NCBI RefSeq assembly: GCF_937926365.1 | Contig: NZ_CALAOH010000226.1 | Location: 65,509-129,508 of the forward strand | DNA: 64,000 nucleotides | Source: an uncultured Azohydromonas sp. | Lineage (GTDB): Bacteria > Pseudomonadota > Gammaproteobacteria > Burkholderiales > Burkholderiaceae_C | Reading direction: 5' to 3' | Shown: in pieces, positions 9,877 through 18,755 of the stretch | How the letters are laid out: the number at the start of each line of letters is the position of its first letter | How positions within the stretch are numbered: the stretch's first letter is position 1 | Notes under the pieces: model-generated | The model's database searches: none | What the model was told of the DNA's origin: nothing | The model's input: only the letters and a program-made list of their open reading frames with translations | Position numbers and translations under genes: made by a program

Positions 9877-11142
9877 ATGTGGTGGACCGTCCTGATCAGC
9901 GTGCTGGCCACGCTGGCCGTGGCCTTCGTGGCCATGAACCTGATGTCGGGCGAGAAAAAGATCCAGGAGCAGCTGGACCGCCTCTACGACACCCACGATC
10001 CCCAGTTCCGCCGCTCGATGAGCGTGCTGCTCGGCCCGCCGCTGCTCGAAGGCAACCGCGTGCAGGAGCTGCTCAACGGCGACCAGATCTTCCCGGCGAT
10101 GCTGGAGGCCATCCACGGCGCCAAGCGCAGCATCACCTTCGAGACCTTCATCTACTGGAAGGGAGAGATCGGCGACCGCTTCGCCGAGGCCCTGGCCGAG
10201 CGGGCCCGCCTCGGCGTCAAGGTGCACGTGCTGCTGGACTGGGTGGGCAGCATGAAGATGGAAGACCGCTACCTGCAGCAGATGAAGGAGGCTGGCGTGG
10301 CGGTGGAGCGCTACCACAAGCCGCACTGGTCGCACCTGGCGCGGCTGAACCAGCGCACGCACCGCAAGGTGCTGGTGATCGACGGGCACCTGGGCTTCAC
10401 CGGCGGCGTGGGCATCGCCGACGAGTGGCAGGGCCAGGCGCAGGACGAGGACCACTGGCGCGACACGCACTTCCGCGTCGAGGGGCCGGTGGTGGCGCAG
10501 ATGCAGGCCGTGTTCGTCGACAACTGGATCAAGGCCACGGGCTGCGTGCTGCACGGCGACGACTACTTCCCGGCGCTGCCGCCCGTGGGCGAGCAGCCGG
10601 CGCAGATGTTCAGCAGTTCGCCCACGGGCGGCAGCGAGAGCATGCACTTGATGTACCTGATGGCCATCACGTCGGCGCGCGAGACCATCCACCTCTCCAG
10701 CAGCTACTTCGTGCCCGACAGCCTGGCGGTGCAGGCGCTGGTGGATGCGCGCAAGCGAGGCGTGCGGGTGTGCCTGATCACGCCGGGCCGCCACATCGAC
10801 ACCGCCACGGTGCGCCGCGCCTCGCGCGCGCGCTGGGGCCCGTTGCTGGAGGCGGGCGTGGAGATCGCCGAGTTCCAGCCCACGATGTTCCATTGCAAGG
10901 TGCTGGTGGTGGACTCGCTGCTGGTGTCCGTGGGCTCAACGAACTTCGACAACCGCAGCTTCAGGCTCAACGACGAGGCCAACCTGAACGTGCTGGACGC
11001 CGCCTTCGCGCGCCGGCTGATCGCCGTGTTCGAACAGGACTGGCAGCGCGCGAAGCAGGTGAGCTTTCAGGCTTGGCGGCACCGGCCGTGGCGGGAGAAG
11101 CTCATCGAGCACGCGGCCGCGTTGCTGCGGACGCAGCTGTAG
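9877..11142 (+). CDS. cls: Cardiolipin synthase-type phospholipase D family protein
   Basis: A 421-residue protein with an N-terminal membrane anchor (WWTVLISVLATLAVAFVAM) and two HKD active sites: His162/Lys164/Asp169 (HRKVLVIDG) and His339/Lys341/Asp346 (HCKVLVVDS), each followed by the Gly-Gly or Ser-Thr/Asn segment of the family. It would condense phosphatidylglycerol, or phosphatidylglycerol and phosphatidylethanolamine, to cardiolipin at the inner membrane. The single N-terminal helix resembles ClsB/ClsC more than ClsA. The start is ATG 9877. It is monocistronic, convergent with the EamA transporter gene, and the two 3' ends overlap by 41 bp. Confidence 0.85.
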   Translation: MWWTVLISVLATLAVAFVAMNLMSGEKKIQEQLDRLYDTHDPQFRRSMSVLLGPPLLEGNRVQELLNGDQIFPAMLEAIHGAKRSITFETFIYWKGEIGDRFAEALAERARLGVKVHVLLDWVGSMKMEDRYLQQMKEAGVAVERYHKPHWSHLARLNQRTHRKVLVIDGHLGFTGGVGIADEWQGQAQDEDHWRDTHFRVEGPVVAQMQAVFVDNWIKATGCVLHGDDYFPALPPVGEQPAQMFSSSPTGGSESMHLMYLMAITSARETIHLSSSYFVPDSLAVQALVDARKRGVRVCLITPGRHIDTATVRRASRARWGPLLEAGVEIAEFQPTMFHCKVLVVDSLLVSVGSTNFDNRSFRLNDEANLNVLDAAFARRLIAVFEQDWQRAKQVSFQAWRHRPWREKLIEHAAALLRTQL

Positions 11143-12058
11143 CCGGCACCCGCGCCGGCCACGTCGCCAGCAGCAACCCGGCCAGCGCCAGCGCGCAAGC
11201 CACGGCGTGCGCCGCCGTGAAATGCTCGCCCAGCAGCAGCACGCCGATGGCCGCGGCGGACAGCGGCAGCATCACCGTGAACACGCCGGCCTGCTGCGCC
11301 GGCACGCCTTTCAAACCCTGCATCCACAGCCAGACGCTGACCATGCTGGCCGCCAGCGCATAGAACAGCAGCAGCGCCCAGGAGGCGGGAGCCACTTGGG
11401 CGAAGTCGAAGCTCAGCGCCTGCCAGATCCCGAAGGGCGTCACCAGCAGCAGGCCCCAGACGTTGATCAGCGCGCTGATGCGCCGCGGCGATAGGCTGGC
11501 CGTCAGCCGCTTGCCGATCACGACGTAGCTGGCCTCGCACAGCACCGCGGCCAGCAGCAGTGCATAGCCCCACCAAGGCGCCGCCGTGGTGCCGGGCGTA
11601 CTGCGCGCGAAGGCCAGCAGCGCGATCCCAGCCACCGCGCAGGCGATGCCCAGCGCCGATCGCGGCGTGATGCGTTCCTTGAGTAGCGCCCACGACAGCA
11701 GCGCCACCGCCGCCGGGATGCCGGCCATGGTCACGCCCGCAGCCAGCGCCGAGGTGGCCTGCACGCCGAAGAGCATGCAGATGGAAAACAGGAAGTTGCC
11801 GAAGAAGCTCTGCGCGAACAGCAGCCGCTTTTCCGCCGCGCCCAGTGCCGGCTCGTCGGCCGGGCGCCTGATCCAGCCCGCCATCGCCACCGCCGCGATG
11901 CCGAAGCGCAGCCATGCCAGCAGGAACACCGGAAACACCGCCACCAGCAGCTTCGACAGCCCGACGTAGCTGCCGACCAGGGCCATGCTCGCGGCCAGGG
12001 ACAGGACGGAGAGCAGGGGGAAGTGGGGCGTGGGACGGGCGGACGGTGGGGCGGACAT
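11102..12058 (-). CDS. EamA/DMT-family transporter
   Basis: A 318-residue inner-membrane protein with about ten hydrophobic segments in two EamA repeats (for example VSLAASMALVGSYVG-type helices near residue 20 and GYALLLAAVLCEASYVV mid-protein). ATG 12058 is chosen (MSAPPSARPTPHF); the longer frame upstream is the antisense of the ligase gene. It follows the putrescine-degradation gene set on the same strand after about 130 bp, so it may move a related amine or amino acid, but this is only inferred from context. Its 3' end overlaps that of the cardiolipin synthase gene. Confidence 0.8.
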   Translation of the reverse strand: MSAPPSARPTPHFPLLSVLSLAASMALVGSYVGLSKLLVAVFPVFLLAWLRFGIAAVAMAGWIRRPADEPALGAAEKRLLFAQSFFGNFLFSICMLFGVQATSALAAGVTMAGIPAAVALLSWALLKERITPRSALGIACAVAGIALLAFARSTPGTTAAPWWGYALLLAAVLCEASYVVIGKRLTASLSPRRISALINVWGLLLVTPFGIWQALSFDFAQVAPASWALLLFYALAASMVSVWLWMQGLKGVPAQQAGVFTVMLPLSAAAIGVLLLGEHFTAAHAVACALALAGLLLATWPARVPATAASAATRPRAR

Positions 12059-12186
12059 CAAGACTGCGGCCTGGGGAACAGCGTGGGGGCGGGGAGTGTG
12101 CCTCAGGAGGGGAAGGGATTCGATCGCAGCGCTGATGCCCTTCAGAACAGCTTTCCGCGCGATGGCCTTGCCAGTGCCGGGCGTAC

Positions 12187-13533
12187 TCAAAACGCATCCA
12201 CATACCTCTCCAATTCCCAAGCGCTGACATGCCGCGTGTATTCCGCCCATTCCAGCCGCTTGAGCCGCACGAATTCCTTCACGAGTGCGGGTGAGAGGGC
12301 GCTGACCAGCACCTCGTCCGCTTCTAGCGCGTCCAGCGCCTGTGCCAGGCTGTGCGGCAGCGAGCGCAGGCCCAGCTCGGAGAGCACTTGCGGTGGCGCT
12401 TCCAGCAGGTCCACGTCCACGTCCGGCCCCGGGTCCAGCTCGCGCTCGATGCCGTCCAGCCCCGCCGCCACCATCCCGGCCAGTGCCAGGTAGGGGTTGG
12501 CGCTGGCATCCGGCAGCCGCCACTCGAAGCGGCCGTGCAGATCGCGCACGAGCGCCGTGCGGTTGTCCGGGCCGTGCGCGATGAACTTGGGCGCATAGCC
12601 CGGGCCGGAGAGGGTGGGGCGCAGCCGCTTGTAGGAGTTCACCGTCGGCGCGGCCAGCGCACACAGCGCCGCGCTGTGTGCCAGCACGCCGCCCACGAAA
12701 TGCCGCCCCAGCGGCGACAGCGCCCGGCCGCGGTCCACCGCGCCATCGGGCAGGTGCGGCGTGAACAGGCTGCGCGCATCCACGCCTTCGCCTTCCCACA
12801 GTGACACGTGCACGTGCATGTCGCTGCCCGCCTGGTCGGCGAAGGGTTTGGGCATCAGCGAAAACAGCATCCCGTGCTGCTGCGCGATGGCGTGTGCCGC
12901 CTGCTTGAACAGCATGAACTGGTCCGCGCACGACACCGCGTCGATGTGGCCGAAATTCACCTCGTACTGGCCCGGCGCCTCCGCATGCTCCAGCTGCATC
13001 ACGTCCAACCCGCAGCGCTCCAACGCCTCGCGCAGCTCGTGCAGGTAGCCGGCCTGGCGCGGCAGCGTCTTCAGGTCGTAGGCGGGCTTGTCCAGGCGCT
13101 CCTGCGCGTCGGCCGGCACGACGCGGTCGCCCTCGCGGCGCAGCAGGAAGAACTCCGGCTCCAGGCCCACGCGCAGCGTCCAGCCCTGCACCTCCAGCGG
13201 CGACAGCGCACGGCGCAGCACCTGGCGCGGGTCGGCATCGAAGGGTTCGCCCGCGACGAAACCGTCGGCCACGATGCGCGCCACGCCGGGCAGCCAGGGC
13301 AGGGCCACCAGCGACGAGGCCTGCCCGCGCGCGTGGTAGCGGGCGCGCTCGCCCGTGCGCGGCAGCGCGCTGCCCCAGATCGCCGGCCCGGCGAAGCCCG
13401 CGCCGTCGGTCAGCACGTCGTCAAGGTGCGCCAGCGGCACGAATTTCCCGCGCGCCGCGCCGTGCAGGTCGGTGAACTGCACCAGCAGCGTGTGGATGCC
13501 TTGCTTCTTCAGCCGCTCGCGCAGGTCTTTCAT
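12187..13533 (-). CDS. Glutamine synthetase family ligase (gamma-glutamylamine synthetase-like)
   Basis: A 448-residue glutamine synthetase-like enzyme. It keeps the metal and substrate motifs EPEFFLL, NFGHID, HVHVSLW, NSYKRL and the C-terminal ANPYLALAGM block. Its N-terminus (MKDLRERLKKQGIHTLLVQFTDLHGAARGKFVP) is that of the PuuA/GlnT group rather than the GlnA housekeeping type, so it probably ligates glutamate to an amine using ATP. It overlaps the upstream aldehyde dehydrogenase gene by 4 bp (ATGA). A second, more typical PuuA-like ligase lies upstream in the cluster, so this copy may serve a different amine such as ethanolamine or a longer polyamine. Confidence 0.8.
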   Translation of the reverse strand: MKDLRERLKKQGIHTLLVQFTDLHGAARGKFVPLAHLDDVLTDGAGFAGPAIWGSALPRTGERARYHARGQASSLVALPWLPGVARIVADGFVAGEPFDADPRQVLRRALSPLEVQGWTLRVGLEPEFFLLRREGDRVVPADAQERLDKPAYDLKTLPRQAGYLHELREALERCGLDVMQLEHAEAPGQYEVNFGHIDAVSCADQFMLFKQAAHAIAQQHGMLFSLMPKPFADQAGSDMHVHVSLWEGEGVDARSLFTPHLPDGAVDRGRALSPLGRHFVGGVLAHSAALCALAAPTVNSYKRLRPTLSGPGYAPKFIAHGPDNRTALVRDLHGRFEWRLPDASANPYLALAGMVAAGLDGIERELDPGPDVDVDLLEAPPQVLSELGLRSLPHSLAQALDALEADEVLVSALSPALVKEFVRLKRLEWAEYTRHVSAWELERYVDAF

Positions 13534-15035
13534 GTACTTGCTCCGTCAATGCGCAGCCAGGTGGTCTTGAGCTCGGTGTACTTGTCGAAGGCGTGCAGGG
13601 ATTTATCGCGCCCGTTGCCGCTCTGCTTGAAGCCCCCGAAGGGCACGGTGATGTCGTCCTCGTCGTACTGGTTGACGTGCACCGTGCCCGCCCGCAGGGC
13701 CCGCGCCACGCGGTGCGCGCGGCTCAGGTTGTCGCTCCAGACGCTGGCCTGCAGCCCGTACGGCGTGGCATTGGCGATACCCACCGCCTCGGCCTCGTCA
13801 CGGAAGCGCAGCACCGCCTGCACCGGCCCGAAGATTTCCTCCTGCGCGATGCGCATGCGGTGGTCCACGCCGTCGAAGAGCGTGGGCTCGACGTAGTGCC
13901 CGCCGCTGTCCAGCCGCACCTGCCGCCCGCCCGCCAGCAGCCGCGCGCCCTCGGAGCGCCCGGCCTCGATGTAGCCCAGCACCGTGCGCAGCTGCACCTC
14001 GTCCACGATCGCGCCCATGGCCGTGCCCGGCAGCAACGGGTCGCCCGGCGCGTGGCGCGGCAGCTGCGCCGCAAGCAGTTCGATGAACTTGTCGGCGATG
14101 TCCTCGTGCACCAGCACGCGCGAGGGCGCATTGCAGCTCTCGCCCTGGTTGAAGTACATGCTGCCTGCCGCGGTGGCGGCGGCGCGCTGCAGGTCGGCGC
14201 AGTCCGGAAACACGATGAAGGCCGACTTGCCGCCCAACTCGTTGAACACCCGTTTCAAATTGCTGCGCCCGGCGTACTCCAGCATGCGCCGCCCAGTGCG
14301 CGTGGAGCCGGTGAAGCCGATGGCGTCCACGTCCATGTGCAGCGCCAGCGCCTCGCCGGCCTCCGCGCCATGGCCCGGCACCACGTTGAACACACCCGGT
14401 GGCAGCCCCGCCTCCAGCGCCAGTTCGGCCAGCCGCAGCGCGGTGAAGGGCGATTTCTCGCTGGGCTTGAGCACCAGCGAGTTGCCCATGGCCAGCGCCG
14501 GCGCGATCTTCCAGGCCGCCATGATCATCGGGTAGTTCCAGGGCACGATCGCCCCGACCACGCCGACGGGCTCGCGCGTGATCAGCGCCAGCGCCGTCTC
14601 CGCCGTCGGCGCGATCTCGTCATAGCGCTTGTCCAGCGCCTCGGCGTACCAGGCGATGCAGCGCGCCGTGGCCGGCACGTCCACCGCCAGCGCATGGCCG
14701 ATGGGCTTGCCCATGTCCAGCGTCTCCAGCAGCGCCAGCTCCTCGCGCGCGCCGAGCACGGCCTCGGCGAAGCGCTGCAGCACCTTCTTGCGCGCCGCGG
14801 GCGGCTGCTTCGCCCAGCGCCGGTCCTCGAAGGCGGCACGGGCGCTGCGCACGGCGGCGTCCACGTCGGCCTCGCGCCCGCGCGCCACCGCGCCCAGGAG
14901 CCGGCCGTCCACCGGCGAGTATTTGTCATAAGACACGCTGTCGGCGGCTTCGACGCGGCGGCCTTCGATGAAACAGCGGCCGTCCGGACGCGCCTCGGCG
15001 GCGCGGGCATGCCAGTCGATGGCAGGGCGGTTCAT
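13530..15035 (-). CDS. puuC: Aldehyde dehydrogenase (PuuC-like)
   Basis: A 501-residue NAD(P)-dependent aldehyde dehydrogenase. Visible motifs: GAIVPWNYP (Asn167 for the oxyanion), the KPSEKSP nucleotide site, FTGSTRTG, FNELGGKSAF with general base Glu266, and NQGESCNAPSR with catalytic Cys301. In this cluster it most likely oxidises gamma-glutamyl-gamma-aminobutyraldehyde or aminobutyraldehyde during putrescine breakdown. ATG 15035 has GAAGGAG upstream; the longer frame beyond it runs into REP-like palindromes and is rejected. It lies between an aminotransferase and a ligase gene on the same strand. Confidence 0.87.
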   Translation of the reverse strand: MNRPAIDWHARAAEARPDGRCFIEGRRVEAADSVSYDKYSPVDGRLLGAVARGREADVDAAVRSARAAFEDRRWAKQPPAARKKVLQRFAEAVLGAREELALLETLDMGKPIGHALAVDVPATARCIAWYAEALDKRYDEIAPTAETALALITREPVGVVGAIVPWNYPMIMAAWKIAPALAMGNSLVLKPSEKSPFTALRLAELALEAGLPPGVFNVVPGHGAEAGEALALHMDVDAIGFTGSTRTGRRMLEYAGRSNLKRVFNELGGKSAFIVFPDCADLQRAAATAAGSMYFNQGESCNAPSRVLVHEDIADKFIELLAAQLPRHAPGDPLLPGTAMGAIVDEVQLRTVLGYIEAGRSEGARLLAGGRQVRLDSGGHYVEPTLFDGVDHRMRIAQEEIFGPVQAVLRFRDEAEAVGIANATPYGLQASVWSDNLSRAHRVARALRAGTVHVNQYDEDDITVPFGGFKQSGNGRDKSLHAFDKYTELKTTWLRIDGAST

Positions 15036-15060
15036 GGGGGACTCCTTCAAGGAGAGCTTC

Positions 15061-15140
15061 GTCATGCCCGCGCAGGCGGGCATCCACGCTGGCCGGGATG
15101 CTGCCCGGAGTTCGTGGACACCCGCCTTCGCGGGTGTGAC
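15061..15140. repeat. Pair of REP-like palindromes
   Basis: Two hairpins in the intergenic gap: ATGCCCGC-GCAG-GCGGGCAT (15064-15083) and ACACCCGC-CTTC-GCGGGTGT (15118-15137), each with perfect 8-bp arms and a 4-base loop, about 34 bp apart. They match the GTCATGCCCGCG...-type REP elements common in Comamonadaceae. They could attenuate or stabilise transcripts of the putrescine cluster between the aminotransferase (upstream) and the dehydrogenase (downstream). Confidence 0.75.
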
Positions 15141-15172
15141 GAGGTGATTGGGTTCGTCATCGCGAAACGGAA

Positions 15173-16570
15173 TCAGAGCCAGCCGTTGCGCTGGGCATCG
15201 TCCAGGGTCAGGTCCAGGCAGTACCGGATCAGCGCCGCCATCTCGTCGAGCTGCGCGCGGGTGATCACCAGCGGTGGCGCGACGATCATGCGGTCGCCCA
15301 CGGCGCGCATGATCAACCCGTTGCCGAAGCAATGGCCGCGGCAAACCATCGCGATATCGATCTCCGGCGCGAAGGGTTCATTCGTGTTCTTGTCGCGCAC
15401 CAGCGTCAGCGCGCCCATCAGCCCGCAGGTCTGTACCTCGCCCACCAGCGGGTGCTCGGCGATCTGCCGGTACAGCTCGGCCATGTACGGGCCGGTCTCC
15501 TCGCGCACGCGCTCCACCAGCTTCAGCTCGCGGATCAGGTTCAGGTTGGCCACGCCCACGGCGCAGGCCACCGGGTGGCCAGAGTAGGTGTAGCCGTGGG
15601 TGAACTCGCCTCCCTTCTCGATCAGCGCCTCCGCCACCCGCTGGCCCACCATCACGCCGCCCAGCGGCACGTAGCCGCTGGTCACGCCCTTGGCGAAGGT
15701 GATGAGGTCCGGCTTCGTGCCGAAGCGCTCGCAGCCGAACCACTGGCCGGTGCGCCCGAAACCACAGATCACCTCGTCGCTGACCAGCAGGATGCCGTAG
15801 CGGTCGCAGATGCGCTGGATCTCCGGCCAGTAGCTCTGCGGCGGCACGATCACGCCGCCCGCGCCCTGCAGCGGCTCGCCGATGAAGGCGGCCACGTTCT
15901 CGGCGCCGATCTCCAGGATCTTGTCCTCCAGCCACTGGGCCGCCTGCAGCCCGAAGTCCTCGCGCGAGAAGCCCAGGCGCCGCCCGTGCTCCCACCAGTG
16001 CGGCTGCTCGATGTGCACGATGCCGGGAATGGGCAGCCCGCCTTGCTCATGCATGCCCGGCATGCCGCCCAGCGAGGCGCCGGCCATGGTCGAGCCGTGG
16101 TAGCCGTTCCACCGGCTGATGATCACCTGCCGCTGCGGCTGGCCCATCAGCGCCCAGTAGCGCCGCACCATGCGTACCACCGTGTCGTTGCTCTCCGAGC
16201 CCGAGCTGGCGAAGAAGACGTGCTGGAACTGCGGCGGTGTCAGCTGCGCCAGCAGCTCCGCCAGCTCGATGGCCGGCGGCGTGCTGGTCTGGAAGAAGCT
16301 GTTGTAGAAGGGCAGCTCCTGCAGCTGGCGCGTGGCGGCGTCGATCAGCGGCTGCTGCCCGTAGCCCACGTTCACGCACCACAGGCCCGACATCGCGTCG
16401 AGGATGCGCTGGCCCTCGCTGTCCCAGAGGTAGATGCCCTCGCCACGGGTGACGATGCGCGCGCCGCGCGCCGCCAGCGCCTTGAAGTCGGTGAAGGGGT
16501 GCAGGAAATGGGCCGCATCGGCGGCCTGCCAGTCGCGGGTGCTGCGGCCGCGGTAGAGGTGGTTGGTCAT
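15173..16570 (-). CDS. Class III aminotransferase (putrescine/polyamine-pyruvate type)
   Basis: A 465-residue PLP enzyme of fold type I, class III. PLP contacts are the GSES segment near 124-127, Asp265 (LLVSDEVICGFGRTG) and the Schiff-base Lys294 (TFAKGVTSGYVPLGG). The N-terminus (HFLHPFTDFKALAARGARIV) and WNGYHGST motif resemble SpuC-type polyamine:pyruvate aminotransferases. It would transfer the amino group of putrescine or a related amine to pyruvate. It sits 24 bp downstream of the PuuA-like ligase gene in the same operon. The exact substrate cannot be read from the sequence. Confidence 0.85.
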   Translation of the reverse strand: MTNHLYRGRSTRDWQAADAAHFLHPFTDFKALAARGARIVTRGEGIYLWDSEGQRILDAMSGLWCVNVGYGQQPLIDAATRQLQELPFYNSFFQTSTPPAIELAELLAQLTPPQFQHVFFASSGSESNDTVVRMVRRYWALMGQPQRQVIISRWNGYHGSTMAGASLGGMPGMHEQGGLPIPGIVHIEQPHWWEHGRRLGFSREDFGLQAAQWLEDKILEIGAENVAAFIGEPLQGAGGVIVPPQSYWPEIQRICDRYGILLVSDEVICGFGRTGQWFGCERFGTKPDLITFAKGVTSGYVPLGGVMVGQRVAEALIEKGGEFTHGYTYSGHPVACAVGVANLNLIRELKLVERVREETGPYMAELYRQIAEHPLVGEVQTCGLMGALTLVRDKNTNEPFAPEIDIAMVCRGHCFGNGLIMRAVGDRMIVAPPLVITRAQLDEMAALIRYCLDLTLDDAQRNGWL

Positions 16571-16594
16571 GGCTCCTCCTGTAGCTGTGTGGTG

Positions 16595-17962
16595 TCAGAC
16601 GTGCAACAGCAGGTGCTCGCGCTCCCAGGGCGAGATCACCTTCATGAACTCGGCGAACTCGGTTTCCTTGACCTCGGTGTAGACGGTGACGAACGCCTCG
16701 CCCAGCACCTCGGCCAGCGCCTCCTCCGCGCGCAGCTTCTCCAGCGCCTCGCCCAGGCTGCGCGGCAGCGCGTAGTCGCCCAGGTACGCGTCGCCCTTGC
16801 ACTCGGGCGTGGGCTCGATGCGGTTCTTGATGCCCAGCCAGCCGCAGGCCAGCGTGGCCGCCAGCGCCACATACGGGTTGGCATCGGCACCCACGACGCG
16901 GTTTTCCACCCGCCGCGCCGCCGGCGGCGCTACCGGCGAGCGGATGCCCACGGTACGGTTGTCGGTGCCCCACTGGATGTTGATGGGCGCGGCCGTGAAG
17001 CGCGCCAGGCGCCGGTAGCTGTTGACGTAGGGCGCGAACAGCGCCATCGCCGCGGGCACGTACTTTTGCAGCCCGCCGATGTACCAATAGAACTCGCGGC
17101 TGGGGCTGCCGTCGGGGTTGCTGAAGATGTTGAGCCCCGTGTCCTTGCGCAGCACGCTCTGGTGGATGTGCATGGCGCTGCCGGGCTCGCCGGCGATGGG
17201 CTTGGCCATAAAGGTGGCGAACATGTCGTGCCGCATGGCCGCCTCGCGCACCGTGCGCTTGAAGAAGAAGACTTCGTCCGCCAGCCCCAGCGGGTGGGCG
17301 TGGAAGAAGTTGATCTCCATCTGCCCGGCGCCGATCTCGTGGATCAGCGTGTCCACGTTGAGCTCCATCTTCTCGCAGTAGTCGTAGACGTCCTCGAACA
17401 GCGGATCGAACTCGTTGACCGCGTCGATGGAGTAGGCCTGGCGCGAGGTTTCGGCGCGGCCGCTGCGCCCGATGGGCGGCTTCAGCGGCATGTCCGGGTC
17501 GGTGTTGCGCGCCACCAGGTAGAACTCCAGCTCGGGCGCGACCACCGGCTCCAGCCCTTCGGAGGCGAAGAGGTCGCACACCCGGCGCAGCACCGAGCGC
17601 GGGGCGAAGGGCACCAGGCGTCCTTCGCGGTCGAAACAGTCGTGGATGACCTGGGCGGTGGGGTCGGTGGCCCAGGGAACGATGCGCACCGTGGCCGGGT
17701 CCGGGCGCAGGTGCATGTCTCGGTCGGTGGGGGTGATGACGTCGTAGTAGGGGCCTTCTTCCGGGAACTCGCCCGTCACCCCCATCGCCACCACGATTTC
17801 CGGGAGCCGCATCCCGCGGTCCTCGGTGAACTTCTCGCGCGGCAGGATCTTGCCTCTTGCCACGCCGGTGAGGTCAGGAACCAGGCACTCGATCTCCGTG
17901 ACGCGGTGCTGGTCCAGCCAGTGTTCCAGGTCGCTGTATGTGAAGTCTTTGCGTCCCACCAT
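16595..17962 (-). CDS. puuA: Gamma-glutamylputrescine synthetase-like glutamine synthetase
   Basis: A 455-residue glutamine synthetase-family ligase of the PuuA/SpuI group. Motifs include VAPELEFYLV, MEINFFHAHPL, the HIHQSV metal and substrate segment, NSYRRLARF and NPYVALAATLACGWLG. It should form gamma-glutamylputrescine from putrescine, glutamate and ATP, the first step of the gamma-glutamylated putrescine pathway. The hydrolase for a later step (PuuD-like) is encoded just upstream, with only 3 bp between stop and start, supporting co-expression. Specificity among amines is inferred from context. Confidence 0.85.
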   Translation of the reverse strand: MVGRKDFTYSDLEHWLDQHRVTEIECLVPDLTGVARGKILPREKFTEDRGMRLPEIVVAMGVTGEFPEEGPYYDVITPTDRDMHLRPDPATVRIVPWATDPTAQVIHDCFDREGRLVPFAPRSVLRRVCDLFASEGLEPVVAPELEFYLVARNTDPDMPLKPPIGRSGRAETSRQAYSIDAVNEFDPLFEDVYDYCEKMELNVDTLIHEIGAGQMEINFFHAHPLGLADEVFFFKRTVREAAMRHDMFATFMAKPIAGEPGSAMHIHQSVLRKDTGLNIFSNPDGSPSREFYWYIGGLQKYVPAAMALFAPYVNSYRRLARFTAAPINIQWGTDNRTVGIRSPVAPPAARRVENRVVGADANPYVALAATLACGWLGIKNRIEPTPECKGDAYLGDYALPRSLGEALEKLRAEEALAEVLGEAFVTVYTEVKETEFAEFMKVISPWEREHLLLHV

Positions 17963-17965
17963 CGG

Positions 17966-18739
17966 CTATTCCTCCTGTCGGTTGTGGCGGCGCGCCGCCC
18001 GTTCGCTGCAGGCCAGGCCGAAAGCCCGCAGCAGCCGCATCGATACCGGGTTGTCTCGGGCACGCCATTCCGGATGCCACTGCACGCCCAGTGCGAAATC
18101 CATGCCCTGCACGGAAAAGGCCTCGATCAGCCCGTCCGGTGCGCGCGCTTCCACGCGCAGCCCCGGGGCGAGCCGGTTCACCGCCTGTCCGTGCACCGAG
18201 TTGACGCGGAAGGCCGCGTCGTGAATCACCGTCTCCAGCAGCCCGCCGGGCTCCAGGCGCACCTCGTGCGCCGGCGCGTACTGCGACTCCGCCGTCTCGC
18301 CCTGGCCGCGGTGGTCCGCGTAGCCGGGCAGGGCGTGCACCGCCTGGTGCAGGCTGCCGCCCAGCGCCACGTTGAGCTCCTGCGCGCCGCGGCAGATCGC
18401 CAGCAGCGGCAGCCGGCGTTCGACGAGGCGGGGAATGAAGGGCAGCGTCCAGGCGTCGCGCGCCGGGTCCAGCGGCAGCGTGGCGTCGTGCACCGCCTCG
18501 CCGAAATGGCTGGGGTGCACGTTGGACGGCGAGCCCGTGAGCAGCACGCCGTCGGCCAGGTCCAGCAGCGGGTCCAGCTCCTGCACCGACGCATCGGGCA
18601 CCACCAGCGGCAGCGCGCCGGCCAGCCGCACGGCCTCCACGTACTTGGCGCCGGCGATGTGGAAGGGGTGCTGTCCCAGCAGCCGGTTGCAGGCCGGTAC
18701 CAGCACCACCGGCAGCCGCTGCTTCATGGCCGGGCTCAT
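17966..18739 (-). CDS. puuD: Gamma-glutamyl-GABA hydrolase (class I GATase-like)
   Basis: A 257-residue class I glutamine-amidotransferase-like hydrolase with the triad Cys116 (LLAICRGAQE), His222 and Glu224 (GVQWHPEW). This arrangement is characteristic of PuuD, which releases GABA and glutamate from gamma-glutamyl-GABA. The GSPSNVHP segment near residue 70 also fits the family. Length is normal. It lies between an aminotransferase gene (16 bp upstream) and the PuuA-like ligase gene (3 bp downstream), giving a coherent putrescine-to-GABA module. Confidence 0.9.
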   Translation of the reverse strand: MSPAMKQRLPVVLVPACNRLLGQHPFHIAGAKYVEAVRLAGALPLVVPDASVQELDPLLDLADGVLLTGSPSNVHPSHFGEAVHDATLPLDPARDAWTLPFIPRLVERRLPLLAICRGAQELNVALGGSLHQAVHALPGYADHRGQGETAESQYAPAHEVRLEPGGLLETVIHDAAFRVNSVHGQAVNRLAPGLRVEARAPDGLIEAFSVQGMDFALGVQWHPEWRARDNPVSMRLLRAFGLACSERAARRHNRQEE

Positions 18740-18755
18740 GGCCGGAGCTCCGCGT

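Noticed and set aside
9879..11363. Rightward frame overlapping the cardiolipin synthase gene, offset by 2 bp
   Set aside because: Gly/Arg/Ala-rich translation without motifs; the true frame has both HKD sites.
11102..12931. Extended leftward frame making the EamA protein 609 residues long
   Set aside because: The extra N-terminal part is out-of-frame ligase gene; the transporter starts at 12058.
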